Under the pieces are notes generated by a model. The model was not told the DNA's origin. It ran no database searches and saw nothing but the letters and a program-made list of their open reading frames with translations. DNA of 64,000 bases from an uncultured Muribaculum sp. (lineage in GTDB: Bacteria > Bacteroidota > Bacteroidia > Bacteroidales > Muribaculaceae). Each line of letters begins with the position of its first letter. Position 1 is the first letter of the stretch. Shown one piece after another: positions 32,731 through 41,649 of the stretch. Location: contig CAJTSJ010000014.1 in the NCBI GenBank assembly GCA_910578785.1, positions 1 to 64,000 of the forward strand. The letters are read 5' to 3'. The position numbers and the translations under genes are program-made.

Positions 32731-33840
32731 ATGGAAGATAAAGAAAGACCGGACTATACAGAAGTTGACGAGCAGGAAATCGACCTTATGGAGCTTGTTC
32801 AAAAGCTTTGGGCAGAGAAGCGATTGATATTCCGATGGGCCGGCATTGCCGCGATTATCGGCGTGATAGTGGCATTCTCAATTCCCAAAGAGTATAGCAC
32901 GACCGTAAAACTTGCACCCGAGATATCTGACAGCAAGAGCAAAATGGCCGGTGGTCTCGGAGCCCTCGCATCTATGGCCGGAGTAAACCTCGGAAGCGGC
33001 TCTTCAATGGATGCGGTATATCCGGACCTGTACCCCGACGTGGTAAAATCAATCCCGTTTACAGTTGAATTGTTTGACATAAAAGTAAAAGAAGCCGACG
33101 GCGACACCACTATAGCCGTCTCCGACTACATCGAAAACTATACTTCGGCACCATGGTGGGGCACCATCATGGCCCTTCCAGGCAAGGCCATCGGAGGCAT
33201 AAAGTCATTGTTCATCGACGACGATGAAGAGGGAGGCAACGGCCTCGACCCGTTCCGTCTGACAAAAGAAGAGAGCGACATCGTGCAAGCTCTTAATGAC
33301 CGCGTAGACGTTAACGTGGACTCAAAAAACTACATAATCACCATATCCGTGTTGATGCAGGATCCGCTTGTATCGGCCATGTTGGCCGACTCGGTAGCCC
33401 ACAATCTTAAAGATTACGTTACTGAATACCGTACCACAAAGGCGCGCCACGACATGGAATATGCACGTCAGATAAACGATGAAGCAAGAGCCGACTACTA
33501 TGCCGCACAGCAACGCTACGCCGAATACGTCGACAAAAACCACGGAATATCGCTCAACTCGCGCAAGACCGAGGAAGAGCGCCTGCGCAATGAAGCCCAG
33601 CTGGCATTCAACCTCTACAACACAACTGCCCAGCAACTGCAGGCCGCACGCGTAAAGGTACAGGAGAATACTCCCGTGTATGCCGTTATCGAACCGGCAA
33701 CGGTGGCTGTCAAAGCGTCGAAACCGAGAAAAATCATCATACTCATCGGATTCGTATTTTTGGCCGTATGCGCGTCGAGCGCATGGATTCTGTTCGGACG
33801 AGGTCTGAAAGAATCGTTCAAATCAGCACCAAACGAATAG
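32731..33840 (+). CDS. Wzz-type chain length determinant protein
   Basis: The 369-residue inner-membrane protein has the Wzz layout: a short cytoplasmic N-terminus, membrane segment one at about 33-50 (IFRWAGIAAIIGVIVAFS), a large periplasmic domain with a coiled coil (EARADYYAAQQRYAEYVDKN...), and segment two near 332-350 (IIILIGFVFLAVCASSAW). A proline-containing block (VIEPATVAVKASKPRK) precedes the second segment, as in the family. No tyrosine-kinase domain is fused. It follows the Wza-like gene and sets polymer length with it. A strong terminator follows. Confidence 0.9.
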   Translation: MEDKERPDYTEVDEQEIDLMELVQKLWAEKRLIFRWAGIAAIIGVIVAFSIPKEYSTTVKLAPEISDSKSKMAGGLGALASMAGVNLGSGSSMDAVYPDLYPDVVKSIPFTVELFDIKVKEADGDTTIAVSDYIENYTSAPWWGTIMALPGKAIGGIKSLFIDDDEEGGNGLDPFRLTKEESDIVQALNDRVDVNVDSKNYIITISVLMQDPLVSAMLADSVAHNLKDYVTEYRTTKARHDMEYARQINDEARADYYAAQQRYAEYVDKNHGISLNSRKTEEERLRNEAQLAFNLYNTTAQQLQAARVKVQENTPVYAVIEPATVAVKASKPRKIIILIGFVFLAVCASSAWILFGRGLKESFKSAPNE

Positions 33841-33860
33841 TCTCCCAGAAGTATTTTATA

Positions 33861-33900
33861 TCAAAAAGCTTGAAATCCGTATAGATTTCAAGCTTTTTGA
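33861..33900. terminator. Terminator after the Wzz-like gene
   Basis: A perfect 17-bp inverted repeat (TCAAAAAGCTTGAAATC and its complement) around CGTATA ends in CTTTTTGATT. It separates the export genes from the acyltransferase genes. Confidence 0.88.
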
Positions 33901-33909
33901 TTACTCTAT

Positions 33910-33939
33910 TTGTCACACATAGGATTTTTAGTAATTTTG
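33910..33939 (+). promoter_or_regulatory. Promoter of the acyltransferase-wzi operon
   Basis: TTG at 33910-33912, 19 nt, then TAATTTTG at 33932-33939. The first ATG (33944) is only 4 nt after the box, so translation either begins on a leaderless message or uses the second ATG at 33953. Confidence 0.7.
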
Positions 33940-33943
33940 CAAT

Positions 33944-34834
33944 ATGAAGCATATGAATGGCAATGAAGAATCCAGAACCGACCTTAAGGTCGATGTAGAG
34001 GCTGTCATAAACAGCCGCATTCCTTCGTATGCCCGCTTCATTCCGCAACCGCTCATCCAATGGCTTAAAAACACGATATGCCAGGACGAGCTGAACGGAA
34101 TACTTGACCGCACAAGAGGCACGTCCGGAGCAGAGTTCTGCGATGCCGTGCTGAAAGACCTAAATGTTGACTACGCATTCAAAGGACAACGTCCTGACCC
34201 GTCCAACCCAAGGGTCCTGATCGTCTGCAACCATCCGCTGGGAGGACTCGACGGAATCGCAATGATCCACTGGGTCAACAGCATCTACGGACCTGACATG
34301 CACTTCATAGTCAACGACCTGCTGACTGCAGTCAAGCCTTTGAGCGACGTATTTTTACCCATCAACAAGCACGGCAAACAAAGCCGCAAGGCTACTTACG
34401 ACATCGACCAATGCATGGCCGGCGACAAGCCTGTGATAATGTTTCCCGCCGGAATGGTGTCACGCAAGCAAAAAGAGGGCATTAAAGACCTCAAATGGCA
34501 AAAAATGTTCATCAACAAAGCCGTTCAATTCAAAAGAGACATAATTCCGGTATACTTTGATGGCAAGAATTCATCTTTTTTTTATAATTTTGCAAAGTTT
34601 CGGACCTGGACAGGGCTAAAATTCAATATTGAAATGATTTATCTGCCCAGAGAAATATTCAGGAGCCGCAATGCACACTTTACCATCATTGCCGGGAAAC
34701 CTATTCCATGGACGCGCCTTAAAGGCGGACATTCTGCGTTATTGGAAGCCAAGGCGGTAAAGAAGATAGTCTATAGTTTAAAAGACGGACTTGACAAACA
34801 GCACATTACCGATGAAGGAACAAAAGATAATTGA
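33944..34834 (+). CDS. glsA: Lysophospholipid acyltransferase family protein, GlsA-like O-acyltransferase
   Basis: The 296-residue protein belongs to the PlsC/LPLAT superfamily. It has the variant active-site motif NHPLGGLDG (His and Asp five residues apart) and later blocks PINKHGKQS and VIMFPAGMVSRK. The layout matches the O-acyltransferase of bacterial aminolipid synthesis. In Bacteroides thetaiotaomicron GlsA and GlsB together make glycine lipids, and a GNAT-type partner overlaps this gene's end. The gene symbol is offered by analogy, since ornithine-type lipid synthesis would look the same. The frame start at 33944 lies next to the -7 box; 33953 is the alternative. Confidence 0.72.
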   Translation: MKHMNGNEESRTDLKVDVEAVINSRIPSYARFIPQPLIQWLKNTICQDELNGILDRTRGTSGAEFCDAVLKDLNVDYAFKGQRPDPSNPRVLIVCNHPLGGLDGIAMIHWVNSIYGPDMHFIVNDLLTAVKPLSDVFLPINKHGKQSRKATYDIDQCMAGDKPVIMFPAGMVSRKQKEGIKDLKWQKMFINKAVQFKRDIIPVYFDGKNSSFFYNFAKFRTWTGLKFNIEMIYLPREIFRSRNAHFTIIAGKPIPWTRLKGGHSALLEAKAVKKIVYSLKDGLDKQHITDEGTKDN

Positions 34835-35759
34835 CCCCGTACCCGTAGAACTTATAGAGAGCGAACTCATTCACGAAAGATTTCTACGCGACACCAACAA
34901 GGGTGGCAACAAGATATATGTTGTCAACTCGTTCAACTCACCGAACGTAATGCGTGAGATCGGACGTCTGCGCGAGATAGCATTCCGCACAGCAGGCGGA
35001 GGCACGGGCAAAGAGTGCGACATAGACGAGTTTGACACCATGGAGCCTCCATGCCAGCAACTGATAGTGTGGGATCCTGTCGACAAACTCATTCTCGGAG
35101 GCTACAGATTCATTACCGGCGACCAGATTCGCAGGAATTCTGACGGATCGCCCAGAATCGCCACGAGCCACATGTTCAAATTCTCCGACAGATTTTTGAA
35201 CGAATACCTGCCCCATACCCTGGAGCTTGGACGTTCATTTGTCAGATACGAGTATCAGTCATCGCGCATCGGGGTCTCTGCACTATACACACTCGACAAC
35301 CTGTGGGACGGACTCGGAGCCTTGACTGTGGTCTACCCCCATATTAAGTACTTGTTCGGCAAGGTGACGATGTATCCGAGCTACGATCCGGACTGCCGCA
35401 ACATGATTCTATACTTCCTAACGAAGCACTTCCCCGACAACGAGCACCTCGTAGAGCCAATAACTCCGCTTTCGACGCATATCGACAACTGTGCGATGGA
35501 GGCGATGTTCACCGGAGACACGTTCAAGGAAGACTACAAGATTCTCAACAAAGCCATACGCGAACACGGGTATAACATCCCTCCGCTCGTAAATGCCTAC
35601 ATGAGCCTGTCCCCCTCGATGAAGATGTTCGGCACAGCCATCAATGACGAATTCGGCAATGTCGAGGAGAGCGGTATATTTTTTGCCATCGAAGACATCT
35701 TTGAAGAGAAAAAAGGCCGCCACATAGGCACATTTCTCTCTTCTGATTCCGGTATATGA
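34812..35759 (+). CDS. glsB: GNAT-type N-acyltransferase, GlsB/OlsB-like
   Basis: This protein of about 315 residues is the OlsB/GlsB-like (hemolysin-type) acyltransferase class with a GNAT fold. It contains LREIAFRTAGGGTGKECDIDEFD, LILGGYRFITG and LELGRSFVRYEYQ, which are typical. It would attach a 3-hydroxy fatty acyl chain to the amino group of glycine (or ornithine); the neighbouring LPLAT would then add the second chain. I chose the ATG at 34812 (MKEQKIIDPVPVEL); the longer frame from 34791 lies further inside the upstream gene. It overlaps that gene by 23 nt and the Wzi-like gene by 4 nt, so all are translated from one message. Confidence 0.78.
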   Translation: MKEQKIIDPVPVELIESELIHERFLRDTNKGGNKIYVVNSFNSPNVMREIGRLREIAFRTAGGGTGKECDIDEFDTMEPPCQQLIVWDPVDKLILGGYRFITGDQIRRNSDGSPRIATSHMFKFSDRFLNEYLPHTLELGRSFVRYEYQSSRIGVSALYTLDNLWDGLGALTVVYPHIKYLFGKVTMYPSYDPDCRNMILYFLTKHFPDNEHLVEPITPLSTHIDNCAMEAMFTGDTFKEDYKILNKAIREHGYNIPPLVNAYMSLSPSMKMFGTAINDEFGNVEESGIFFAIEDIFEEKKGRHIGTFLSSDSGI

Positions 35760-37279
35760 AAACTGGATTAACGCTGACAGCAATCGTCGCCGCATACACT
35801 CTGCTTACCGGATTAAGGGCATCCGCACAAATGCCGGTCGAATATAAAGAAGAGATATGGGCAAATGCAGGATCCGGGACTTTCGCCCCATACTATATGG
35901 CGTCCAACAGATTCGGCACCGTCACTCAGAAAGCCACCGTGATGTCAAGAAGTTCCGTCACTCGGGCCATGGACATGTCGGGCAGATGGTCATTCGGATT
36001 CGGAGGAGACATAATCATAAACGGGTCATCGGCAACCGACTACGAGCGTTACGATTCGAAGACGGCAAGATGGTATTCAAGGCCCCTCAGGCCGTCCGTG
36101 TTCCATATTCAACAACTTTACGGCGAATTACGGTATCGGTCCGTATTTCTGACAGCCGGGCTTAAAGAGGTCGGTTCGGCGCTTCTCAACGACGCGCTGT
36201 CAAGCGGCGACCTGACATGGAGCGCCAACGCACGTCCTATACCGGGAGTCAGAATCGGATTCATCGACTTTGTCGACATCCCGCTGACAAACGGATGGGT
36301 ACAGATCAACGGTAATTTCTTCTACGGCAAACCTACCGACAACGGCTGGCTCAAACAACACTACAACTACTACAACGCATTCATAACCACCGGCCGTTGG
36401 GCCAACTACAAGCGATGCTATTTCCGCACAAATCCGCAAATGCCGTTGTCAGTAACAGTCGGCATGCAGGCCGCCGCACAATTTTCAGGCTACCAGCGAT
36501 ACTACATCAACGGCAATATTGAATTTGAAGAAAAAGTCCCGTTGCGCTTCAAAGACTTCTTCGACATGATGTTTCCTCAGAAGAGCGACACATTCGTTTC
36601 CGGTAACCATCTCGGGAGCTGGGACATGACGGCAAGATACTCTTTAAAATCAGGCGACACCATAAAAGCATACTTTCAATGGCCTTGGGAAGACGGCTCC
36701 GGCATCGGCAAGCTAAACGGTTTCGACGGTCTTTGGGGCATCGAATATAAATCAGCAAAAAAATGTCTCCTGAACGGAGTCGTTCTTGAATATATAGATT
36801 TCACCAATCAGTCAGGCCCGCTCCACTGGGCTCCGGATGACTTCCCCGGCACAACCATAACGGGAGAGGCCACAGGAGCCGACACATATTACAACAACTA
36901 CTTCTACAACGGATACACCAACTACGGAATGTCGCAGGGAACACCAATGCTTAAATCCACGCTATACAACACCGATGGATATCTGCGATATACCGATACA
37001 CGCGTCAGAGGTTTCCATCTTGCCGTCACAGGTTCGCTGGATCCCAGCCTGGACTACAGAGCCATGATTTCATATAGAAAAAGCTGGGGAGACCCATTTA
37101 TTCCAAGAGTCAACACCGTCCATTCGACATCTTTCATGGCCGAAGCAGACTACAGACTGCAATCCGCTCCGCAATGGTCGCTAAAAGCACAGATCGCCAT
37201 GGACCGAGGCGACATGTACGGCAATACGTTCGGCGTGGGAATCTCCGTGTCCTATCGGGGATCATTTAATCTCAAATAA
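35756..37279 (+). CDS. Wzi-like capsule assembly outer-membrane protein
   Basis: The 507-residue protein starts with a signal peptide (MKTGLTLTAIVAAYTLLTGLRASA) and is rich in alternating aromatic beta strands ending SVSYRGSFNLK, as expected for a beta barrel. The pattern (YYMASNRFGT, GKPTDNGWLKQHYNYYNAF, GNHLGSWDMTARY) is that of the Wzi capsule assembly family in Bacteroidetes. Wzi proteins help anchor or organise capsule at the surface. It starts within the stop codon of the preceding acyltransferase gene (ATGA). The nearby export genes fit the same surface-polymer theme. Confidence 0.85.
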   Translation: MKTGLTLTAIVAAYTLLTGLRASAQMPVEYKEEIWANAGSGTFAPYYMASNRFGTVTQKATVMSRSSVTRAMDMSGRWSFGFGGDIIINGSSATDYERYDSKTARWYSRPLRPSVFHIQQLYGELRYRSVFLTAGLKEVGSALLNDALSSGDLTWSANARPIPGVRIGFIDFVDIPLTNGWVQINGNFFYGKPTDNGWLKQHYNYYNAFITTGRWANYKRCYFRTNPQMPLSVTVGMQAAAQFSGYQRYYINGNIEFEEKVPLRFKDFFDMMFPQKSDTFVSGNHLGSWDMTARYSLKSGDTIKAYFQWPWEDGSGIGKLNGFDGLWGIEYKSAKKCLLNGVVLEYIDFTNQSGPLHWAPDDFPGTTITGEATGADTYYNNYFYNGYTNYGMSQGTPMLKSTLYNTDGYLRYTDTRVRGFHLAVTGSLDPSLDYRAMISYRKSWGDPFIPRVNTVHSTSFMAEADYRLQSAPQWSLKAQIAMDRGDMYGNTFGVGISVSYRGSFNLK

Positions 37280-37281
37280 TC

Positions 37282-37734
37282 ATGAAGTACATCATATTAA
37301 CCTTAATAGCCGCCGTGGCCATAGTCTGTCTGCCGGGATGCACTCACAACAACGGCGACATAGGGCCATATTTCGGTACCTGGAAACTGACCGGCATTGA
37401 AATCGACGGCAAGCCGGACGAGACTTATTCCGGAAATATATTCTGGCAATTTCAGTCGACGGTATTCTGTATGCGCCAAGTCAATCCGCACCACGACACC
37501 GACATCAGATGGGGTTCATGGGAAGAAACGTCCGACAACATGCTGGCACTGAACTTCACCCACCATGACGATGAACACCCTGCCGGATCAAACTTCTACT
37601 CTCCGCTCCCAGTCACCGGACTCGCACCGGCCGTCAACTACCTTAAGATTGACCGAAAGTCTTCGTCACACCTTACATTGACATACCTCTCAGAAAGAGG
37701 TGCCACATATCGCTACCAATTAAAAAAATGGTAA
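37282..37734 (+). CDS. Lipocalin-like lipoprotein
   Basis: The 150-residue product has a lipoprotein signal (AIVCLPGC then THNNGD) and a compact beta-rich domain beginning IGPYFGTWKLTGIEIDGK. The GxW start and the repeated strand pattern resemble lipocalin-like domains of Bacteroidetes lipoproteins. No ligand can be assigned. It follows the Wzi-like gene by 2 bp and is the last gene of that operon; it is convergent with pgeF. Confidence 0.65.
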   Translation: MKYIILTLIAAVAIVCLPGCTHNNGDIGPYFGTWKLTGIEIDGKPDETYSGNIFWQFQSTVFCMRQVNPHHDTDIRWGSWEETSDNMLALNFTHHDDEHPAGSNFYSPLPVTGLAPAVNYLKIDRKSSSHLTLTYLSERGATYRYQLKKW

Positions 37735-37753
37735 CGCACTTCATTTATTAAAA

Positions 37754-38515
37754 TCAACCTCGGATAACGGCGAATGTAAAATTACGCCCAGATTCCACAC
37801 CTGAAGCCCTTGCAGAGAAGTATTTCTCCGGACGGCACTTCGTGCATTCTTCCGGCAAATGAATCATCCATCTTTCTATTCCTTCGCCGATTAAAATATC
37901 GCGCACATAACCCGCCAGATCAACATGAGGTTTATCCATAAGAGCCACATTCCGCGCGGGAAATTTTGACGCCACCTCCGTTCCAACTTCAAAACATCCG
38001 GCACATATACACGGCCCCATGAACGCTTCCATATTGCCGACCGACGCACCGCGCGCACACATCTCCCTGACAGCCGACTGAACGACACCGGCCAGTGCAC
38101 CGCGCCATCCGGCATGAGCCACACCAACGATGCCATGGCATTCATCAATCATCACCACCGGCAAGCAATCGGCAGTATTGACACCGACCACCAGCCCGGC
38201 GGCATCCGTCACCACGGCATCGACACCCTCAATATCTAAATCGTCAAAATTATTATCGACATAACGACAAACGGTCCCGTGAACCTGACGCGGAATTACA
38301 ATCCTGTCAACAGGCACGCCAATGCACTTCGACATCCTGTCCCTACACTCCGCCACATGTTCTGCCGAATCCCCCGTATAGTGGCAAAGCGAAAACCCCT
38401 CATAAGGATTTTCGCCTTTTATTCCATCTCCGCGGCATGTAGTATATACCTCAATCTTCCGGCCTTGGTATAGCTGAATCAGGAAGCCGCAGGATTTATT
38501 TGTCGGGATTTTCAT
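37754..38515 (-). CDS. pgeF: Peptidoglycan editing factor PgeF / laccase-domain protein (YfiH family)
   Basis: The 253-residue protein is the YfiH/DUF152 family (copper or zinc binding, multicopper-polyphenol-oxidase-like). Key blocks are VGVNTADCLPVVMIDECHGIVGVAHAGWRGALAGVV and GPCICAGCFEVG, which contain the metal-binding cysteine and histidines. E. coli YfiH removes wrongly incorporated L-serine from peptidoglycan precursors; purine nucleoside cleavage has been shown for relatives. The frame is open to 38614, but that region lies inside obgE, so the ATG at 38515 is used. It overlaps the obgE stop by 20 nt and is co-transcribed with it. Confidence 0.88.
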   Translation of the reverse strand: MKIPTNKSCGFLIQLYQGRKIEVYTTCRGDGIKGENPYEGFSLCHYTGDSAEHVAECRDRMSKCIGVPVDRIVIPRQVHGTVCRYVDNNFDDLDIEGVDAVVTDAAGLVVGVNTADCLPVVMIDECHGIVGVAHAGWRGALAGVVQSAVREMCARGASVGNMEAFMGPCICAGCFEVGTEVASKFPARNVALMDKPHVDLAGYVRDILIGEGIERWMIHLPEECTKCRPEKYFSARASGVESGRNFTFAVIRG

Positions 38516-39677
38516 ATTCCCAAGCTTCTTCGTCCCAGTTGTCTTCCCAGTCGTCATCCTCAAGCAACTCGTCGTCAGGCATCTCTTCCGGCTCGTTTTC
38601 AAAGATAAATTCATCTTCCTCGCGGACTCTATGATGTCCGTCGAGCCTTCGGTGGGTGATGGTCGACGACTCTATTTTATTTGATTCGTCGTTGATAGCC
38701 TTCCACAGCATATCCTTCAGTTCCGATATTCCAAAGCCCGACACCGCTGATATAAACACATGCTCCACTCCCTCCGGAAGATCTTTGGACAACTCCTCCA
38801 TGAGTTCGTCGTCGAGCATGTCGCTCTTGCTTATGGCAAGCACACGCGGCTTATCCATCAGCTCAGGATTAAACTGGCTCACCTCATTGAGCAGAATCTC
38901 ATATTCACGACGGATGTCGTCGGCATCGGCAGGCACCATGAACAGCAACACGGCATTGCGTTCGATATGGCGAAGAAATCTCAAGCCAAGTCCTTTGCCT
39001 TCACTCGCACCTTCTATTATACCGGGAATATCAGCCATGACAAACGAACGGTTGTCGCGATAGCTCACAATGCCCAGCTGAGGCTCCATTGTCGTAAACG
39101 GATAGTCGGCAATCTTCGGACGCGCCGCCGATATGGACGAAAGCAATGTAGACTTTCCCGCATTCGGAAATCCGACAAGACCGACGTCGGCAAGCAGCTT
39201 AAGCTCCATGATTACGGTCTTCTCTATTGCAGGCTCTCCGGGCTGCGCGTAGCGGGGAGTCTGGTTAGTGGCGCTCTTGAAGTTCCAGTTGCCCAGCCCG
39301 CCACGGCCTCCGCGCAGAAGCTTTATCTCCTCGCCGTCGGAAGTCACTTCGCAAAGGAACTCTCCAGTCTCGGCATCAAACACCACCGTTCCGCACGGCA
39401 CTTCAATCACCTTGTCCTCTCCGTCCTTGCCCGAACTGCGGTTAGCCGAACCCGACTGACCATTACCGGCAAACACGTGCCTCTGATATTTCAACGGCAA
39501 TAGAGTCCACATGTTCTTATTGCCACGGAGTATGATGTGGCCGCCACGGCCGCCGTCGCCTCCGTCCGGACCGCCTTTAGGAATATACTTAGCACGGTAG
39601 AAGTGACGCGAACCGGCACCGCCCTTTCCGGAGCGGCACATAATCTTTACATAATCTATAAAATTGGATTCTGCCAT
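38496..39677 (-). CDS. obgE: Obg family GTPase
   Basis: The 393-residue GTPase starts MAESNFIDYVKIMCRSGKGGAGS and has the glycine-rich Obg fold (GGPDGGDGGRGGHIILRGN). Its GTPase domain has G1 GFPNAGKS, switch motifs DYPFTTMEP and G3 DIPGIIEGA. The acidic C-terminal tail (about 40 residues) is typical. Obg acts in 50S subunit assembly and stress control. The longest frame starts at 39782, but a -7 box TAAATTTG (complement of 39747-39754) lies inside that extension; the ATG at 39677 is therefore the start. It is divergent from the glycogen synthase gene. Confidence 0.96.
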   Translation of the reverse strand: MAESNFIDYVKIMCRSGKGGAGSRHFYRAKYIPKGGPDGGDGGRGGHIILRGNKNMWTLLPLKYQRHVFAGNGQSGSANRSSGKDGEDKVIEVPCGTVVFDAETGEFLCEVTSDGEEIKLLRGGRGGLGNWNFKSATNQTPRYAQPGEPAIEKTVIMELKLLADVGLVGFPNAGKSTLLSSISAARPKIADYPFTTMEPQLGIVSYRDNRSFVMADIPGIIEGASEGKGLGLRFLRHIERNAVLLFMVPADADDIRREYEILLNEVSQFNPELMDKPRVLAISKSDMLDDELMEELSKDLPEGVEHVFISAVSGFGISELKDMLWKAINDESNKIESSTITHRRLDGHHRVREEDEFIFENEPEEMPDDELLEDDDWEDNWDEEAWEYENPDK

Positions 39678-39923
39678 TATGTTTCTTTTTTTCTTATAAA
39701 TGCCGAAATACTGCAAAGGTTCAGTAATCAGGACTATGTCAGTATGCAAATTTAACGAAAAAACACGAATAAAACGCCACACGCGCGTCAGAATATCCCC
39801 CTATAGGGTCTACGTGATGACAAATCATGGCTAAAAAATGAAAACCAAAATCTAAAAGTTGCTATTTATTAAACAATTAAGTCATTTATAGCGCATATAA
39901 TAGGTTAAACCATTTTTTTTTAC

Positions 39924-39931
39924 TATCTTTG
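39924..39931 (+). promoter_or_regulatory. -7 box of the glycogen operon
   Basis: TATCTTTG lies 25 nt before the start of the glycogen synthase gene and is followed by a purine-rich stretch (GACAAAAAGGT) next to the ATG. No clear -33 TTG is present. Confidence 0.55.
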
Positions 39932-39956
39932 CGCCCGAATTTAAAGACAAAAAGGT

Positions 39957-41609
39957 ATGAATAAAACTCCTGAAAAGGTTGACTTGCTGTTTGAAACCAG
40001 TTGGGAGGTCTGCAATAAAATAGGTGGTATCTACACTGTTTTATCAACCAAAGCCAAAACTCTTCAAGATTTGTACAAGGACAAGACTATTTTCATCGGC
40101 CCGGATGTGTGGTCAGAAGATAACCCTTCGCCTTATTTCACCCCGTCACGAACCATCCTTAAAGAATGGAAAGCGCAGGCTAATCTGCCTGAAGGCGTAA
40201 GCGTACGGGTAGGACGCTGGAACGTTCCCGGCAAACCGATAGCGATGCTTGTCAAATTTGACGGCATGTACGCCGTAAAAGACCAGTTGTATGCCCGTAT
40301 GTGGGATTTATACAAGGTCGATTCTCTTCATGCATACGGAGATTACGATGAAGGATGCGCGTTTGCACACGCGGCCGGTGTTGTCATTGAGAGCATCTGC
40401 GACTTTGTCGGAATCAGAGACAAAAACGTAATCGCACACTTCGACGAATGGACTACCGCCATGGGGCTCCTCTATGTAAAGGACCGCCTGCCTTCGGTAG
40501 CGACTATATTCACAACCCACGCTACATGCATAGGACGAAGCATCTGCGGCAACGGCAAACCGCTGTATGATTATCTGCGAGGTTACGACGGCGACCAGAT
40601 GGCCCGTGAGCTTAACATGGAATCAAAGCATTCCCTAGAAAAGGCCGCCGCACAGAACGCCGACTGCTTCACCACAGTAAGCGAGATTACCGCCATCGAA
40701 TGCGAACAGCTTCTGCAGCGTCGCCCGGTAGTCACCCCTAACGGATTTGAACAGAATTTCGTTCCTGCGAAATCCAAGTTCAAGCAAGCACGTCAGGCGG
40801 CACGCGAAACGCTCCTCAACGCAGCCTCGACCACCGTGGGCTACAAACTCCCGGACGACACATTTATAATAGCCACTTCCGGACGTTGCGAATACCGCAA
40901 CAAAGGCATCGACATGTATCTGGAAGCCGTGGCCCGTCTGCGCGAACAGAAATTAAGCAAGACCGTTCTGGCCTTCGTCATGGTACCGGCATGGGTAGGT
41001 GAGCCCCGCGAGGATATTGCCTCAGGATTGGCCTCCAAGCGCAAAAAGCAGTTGCCGGATCCGGTAATCACCCATATGCTCCACAACTACGACCAGGACC
41101 CTATCAATTGCAGCATCCACGATATAGGCTTCGCAAACGGCAAAACCGACAATGTGAAAGTCATATACGTGCCCTGCTACCTCAACGGCGCGGACGGAAT
41201 ATTCAACAAGGCATACTATGACCTACTTATCGGCATGGATGCCACAGTGTTCCCGTCGTATTACGAGCCTTGGGGTTACACACCTCTTGAAAGCGTGGCT
41301 TTCGGAGTGCCGACCATCACCACCACCCTTTCAGGATTCGGACAATGGGTGCTCGCTACCGAGGACAATACTTTCGAAGAAAGCGGCGTAAATGTAGTAG
41401 CCCGCGGCGACTACAACTTTGATGAAGCATCCGACCGTATATCCAAGGCCATTGCATTCCTTGTCAACTCCGGCGAGGCTTCAATCGAAAGAATCCACAA
41501 AAGTGCCATGGCCACCGCTTCAAAAGCGGCATGGAGCTACTTTATAAAATATTACGTCGAAGCGTTCGAAATGGCCCTCCAGTCAGCCGCGGATCGCAAC
41601 GGCAACTAA
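39957..41609 (+). CDS. Glycogen/starch synthase, GT3-type
   Basis: The 550-residue glycosyltransferase resembles the eukaryotic-type (GT3) glycogen synthases used by Bacteroidetes, not the GT5 GlgA. The N-terminal FETSWEVCNKIGGIYTVLSTKA block, HFDEWTTAMGLLYVKDRLP, the TTHAT segment and the C-terminal PSYYEPWGYTPLESVAFGVPTITT block are characteristic. It extends alpha-1,4-glucan chains from a nucleotide sugar, probably UDP-glucose by family. It precedes the phosphorylase gene by 40 bp; synthesis and breakdown of glycogen are thus in one operon. Confidence 0.92.
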   Translation: MNKTPEKVDLLFETSWEVCNKIGGIYTVLSTKAKTLQDLYKDKTIFIGPDVWSEDNPSPYFTPSRTILKEWKAQANLPEGVSVRVGRWNVPGKPIAMLVKFDGMYAVKDQLYARMWDLYKVDSLHAYGDYDEGCAFAHAAGVVIESICDFVGIRDKNVIAHFDEWTTAMGLLYVKDRLPSVATIFTTHATCIGRSICGNGKPLYDYLRGYDGDQMARELNMESKHSLEKAAAQNADCFTTVSEITAIECEQLLQRRPVVTPNGFEQNFVPAKSKFKQARQAARETLLNAASTTVGYKLPDDTFIIATSGRCEYRNKGIDMYLEAVARLREQKLSKTVLAFVMVPAWVGEPREDIASGLASKRKKQLPDPVITHMLHNYDQDPINCSIHDIGFANGKTDNVKVIYVPCYLNGADGIFNKAYYDLLIGMDATVFPSYYEPWGYTPLESVAFGVPTITTTLSGFGQWVLATEDNTFEESGVNVVARGDYNFDEASDRISKAIAFLVNSGEASIERIHKSAMATASKAAWSYFIKYYVEAFEMALQSAADRNGN

Positions 41610-41649
41610 AAATTCATTCAGTAACAAACAAGTTCTATTAATATTATCT

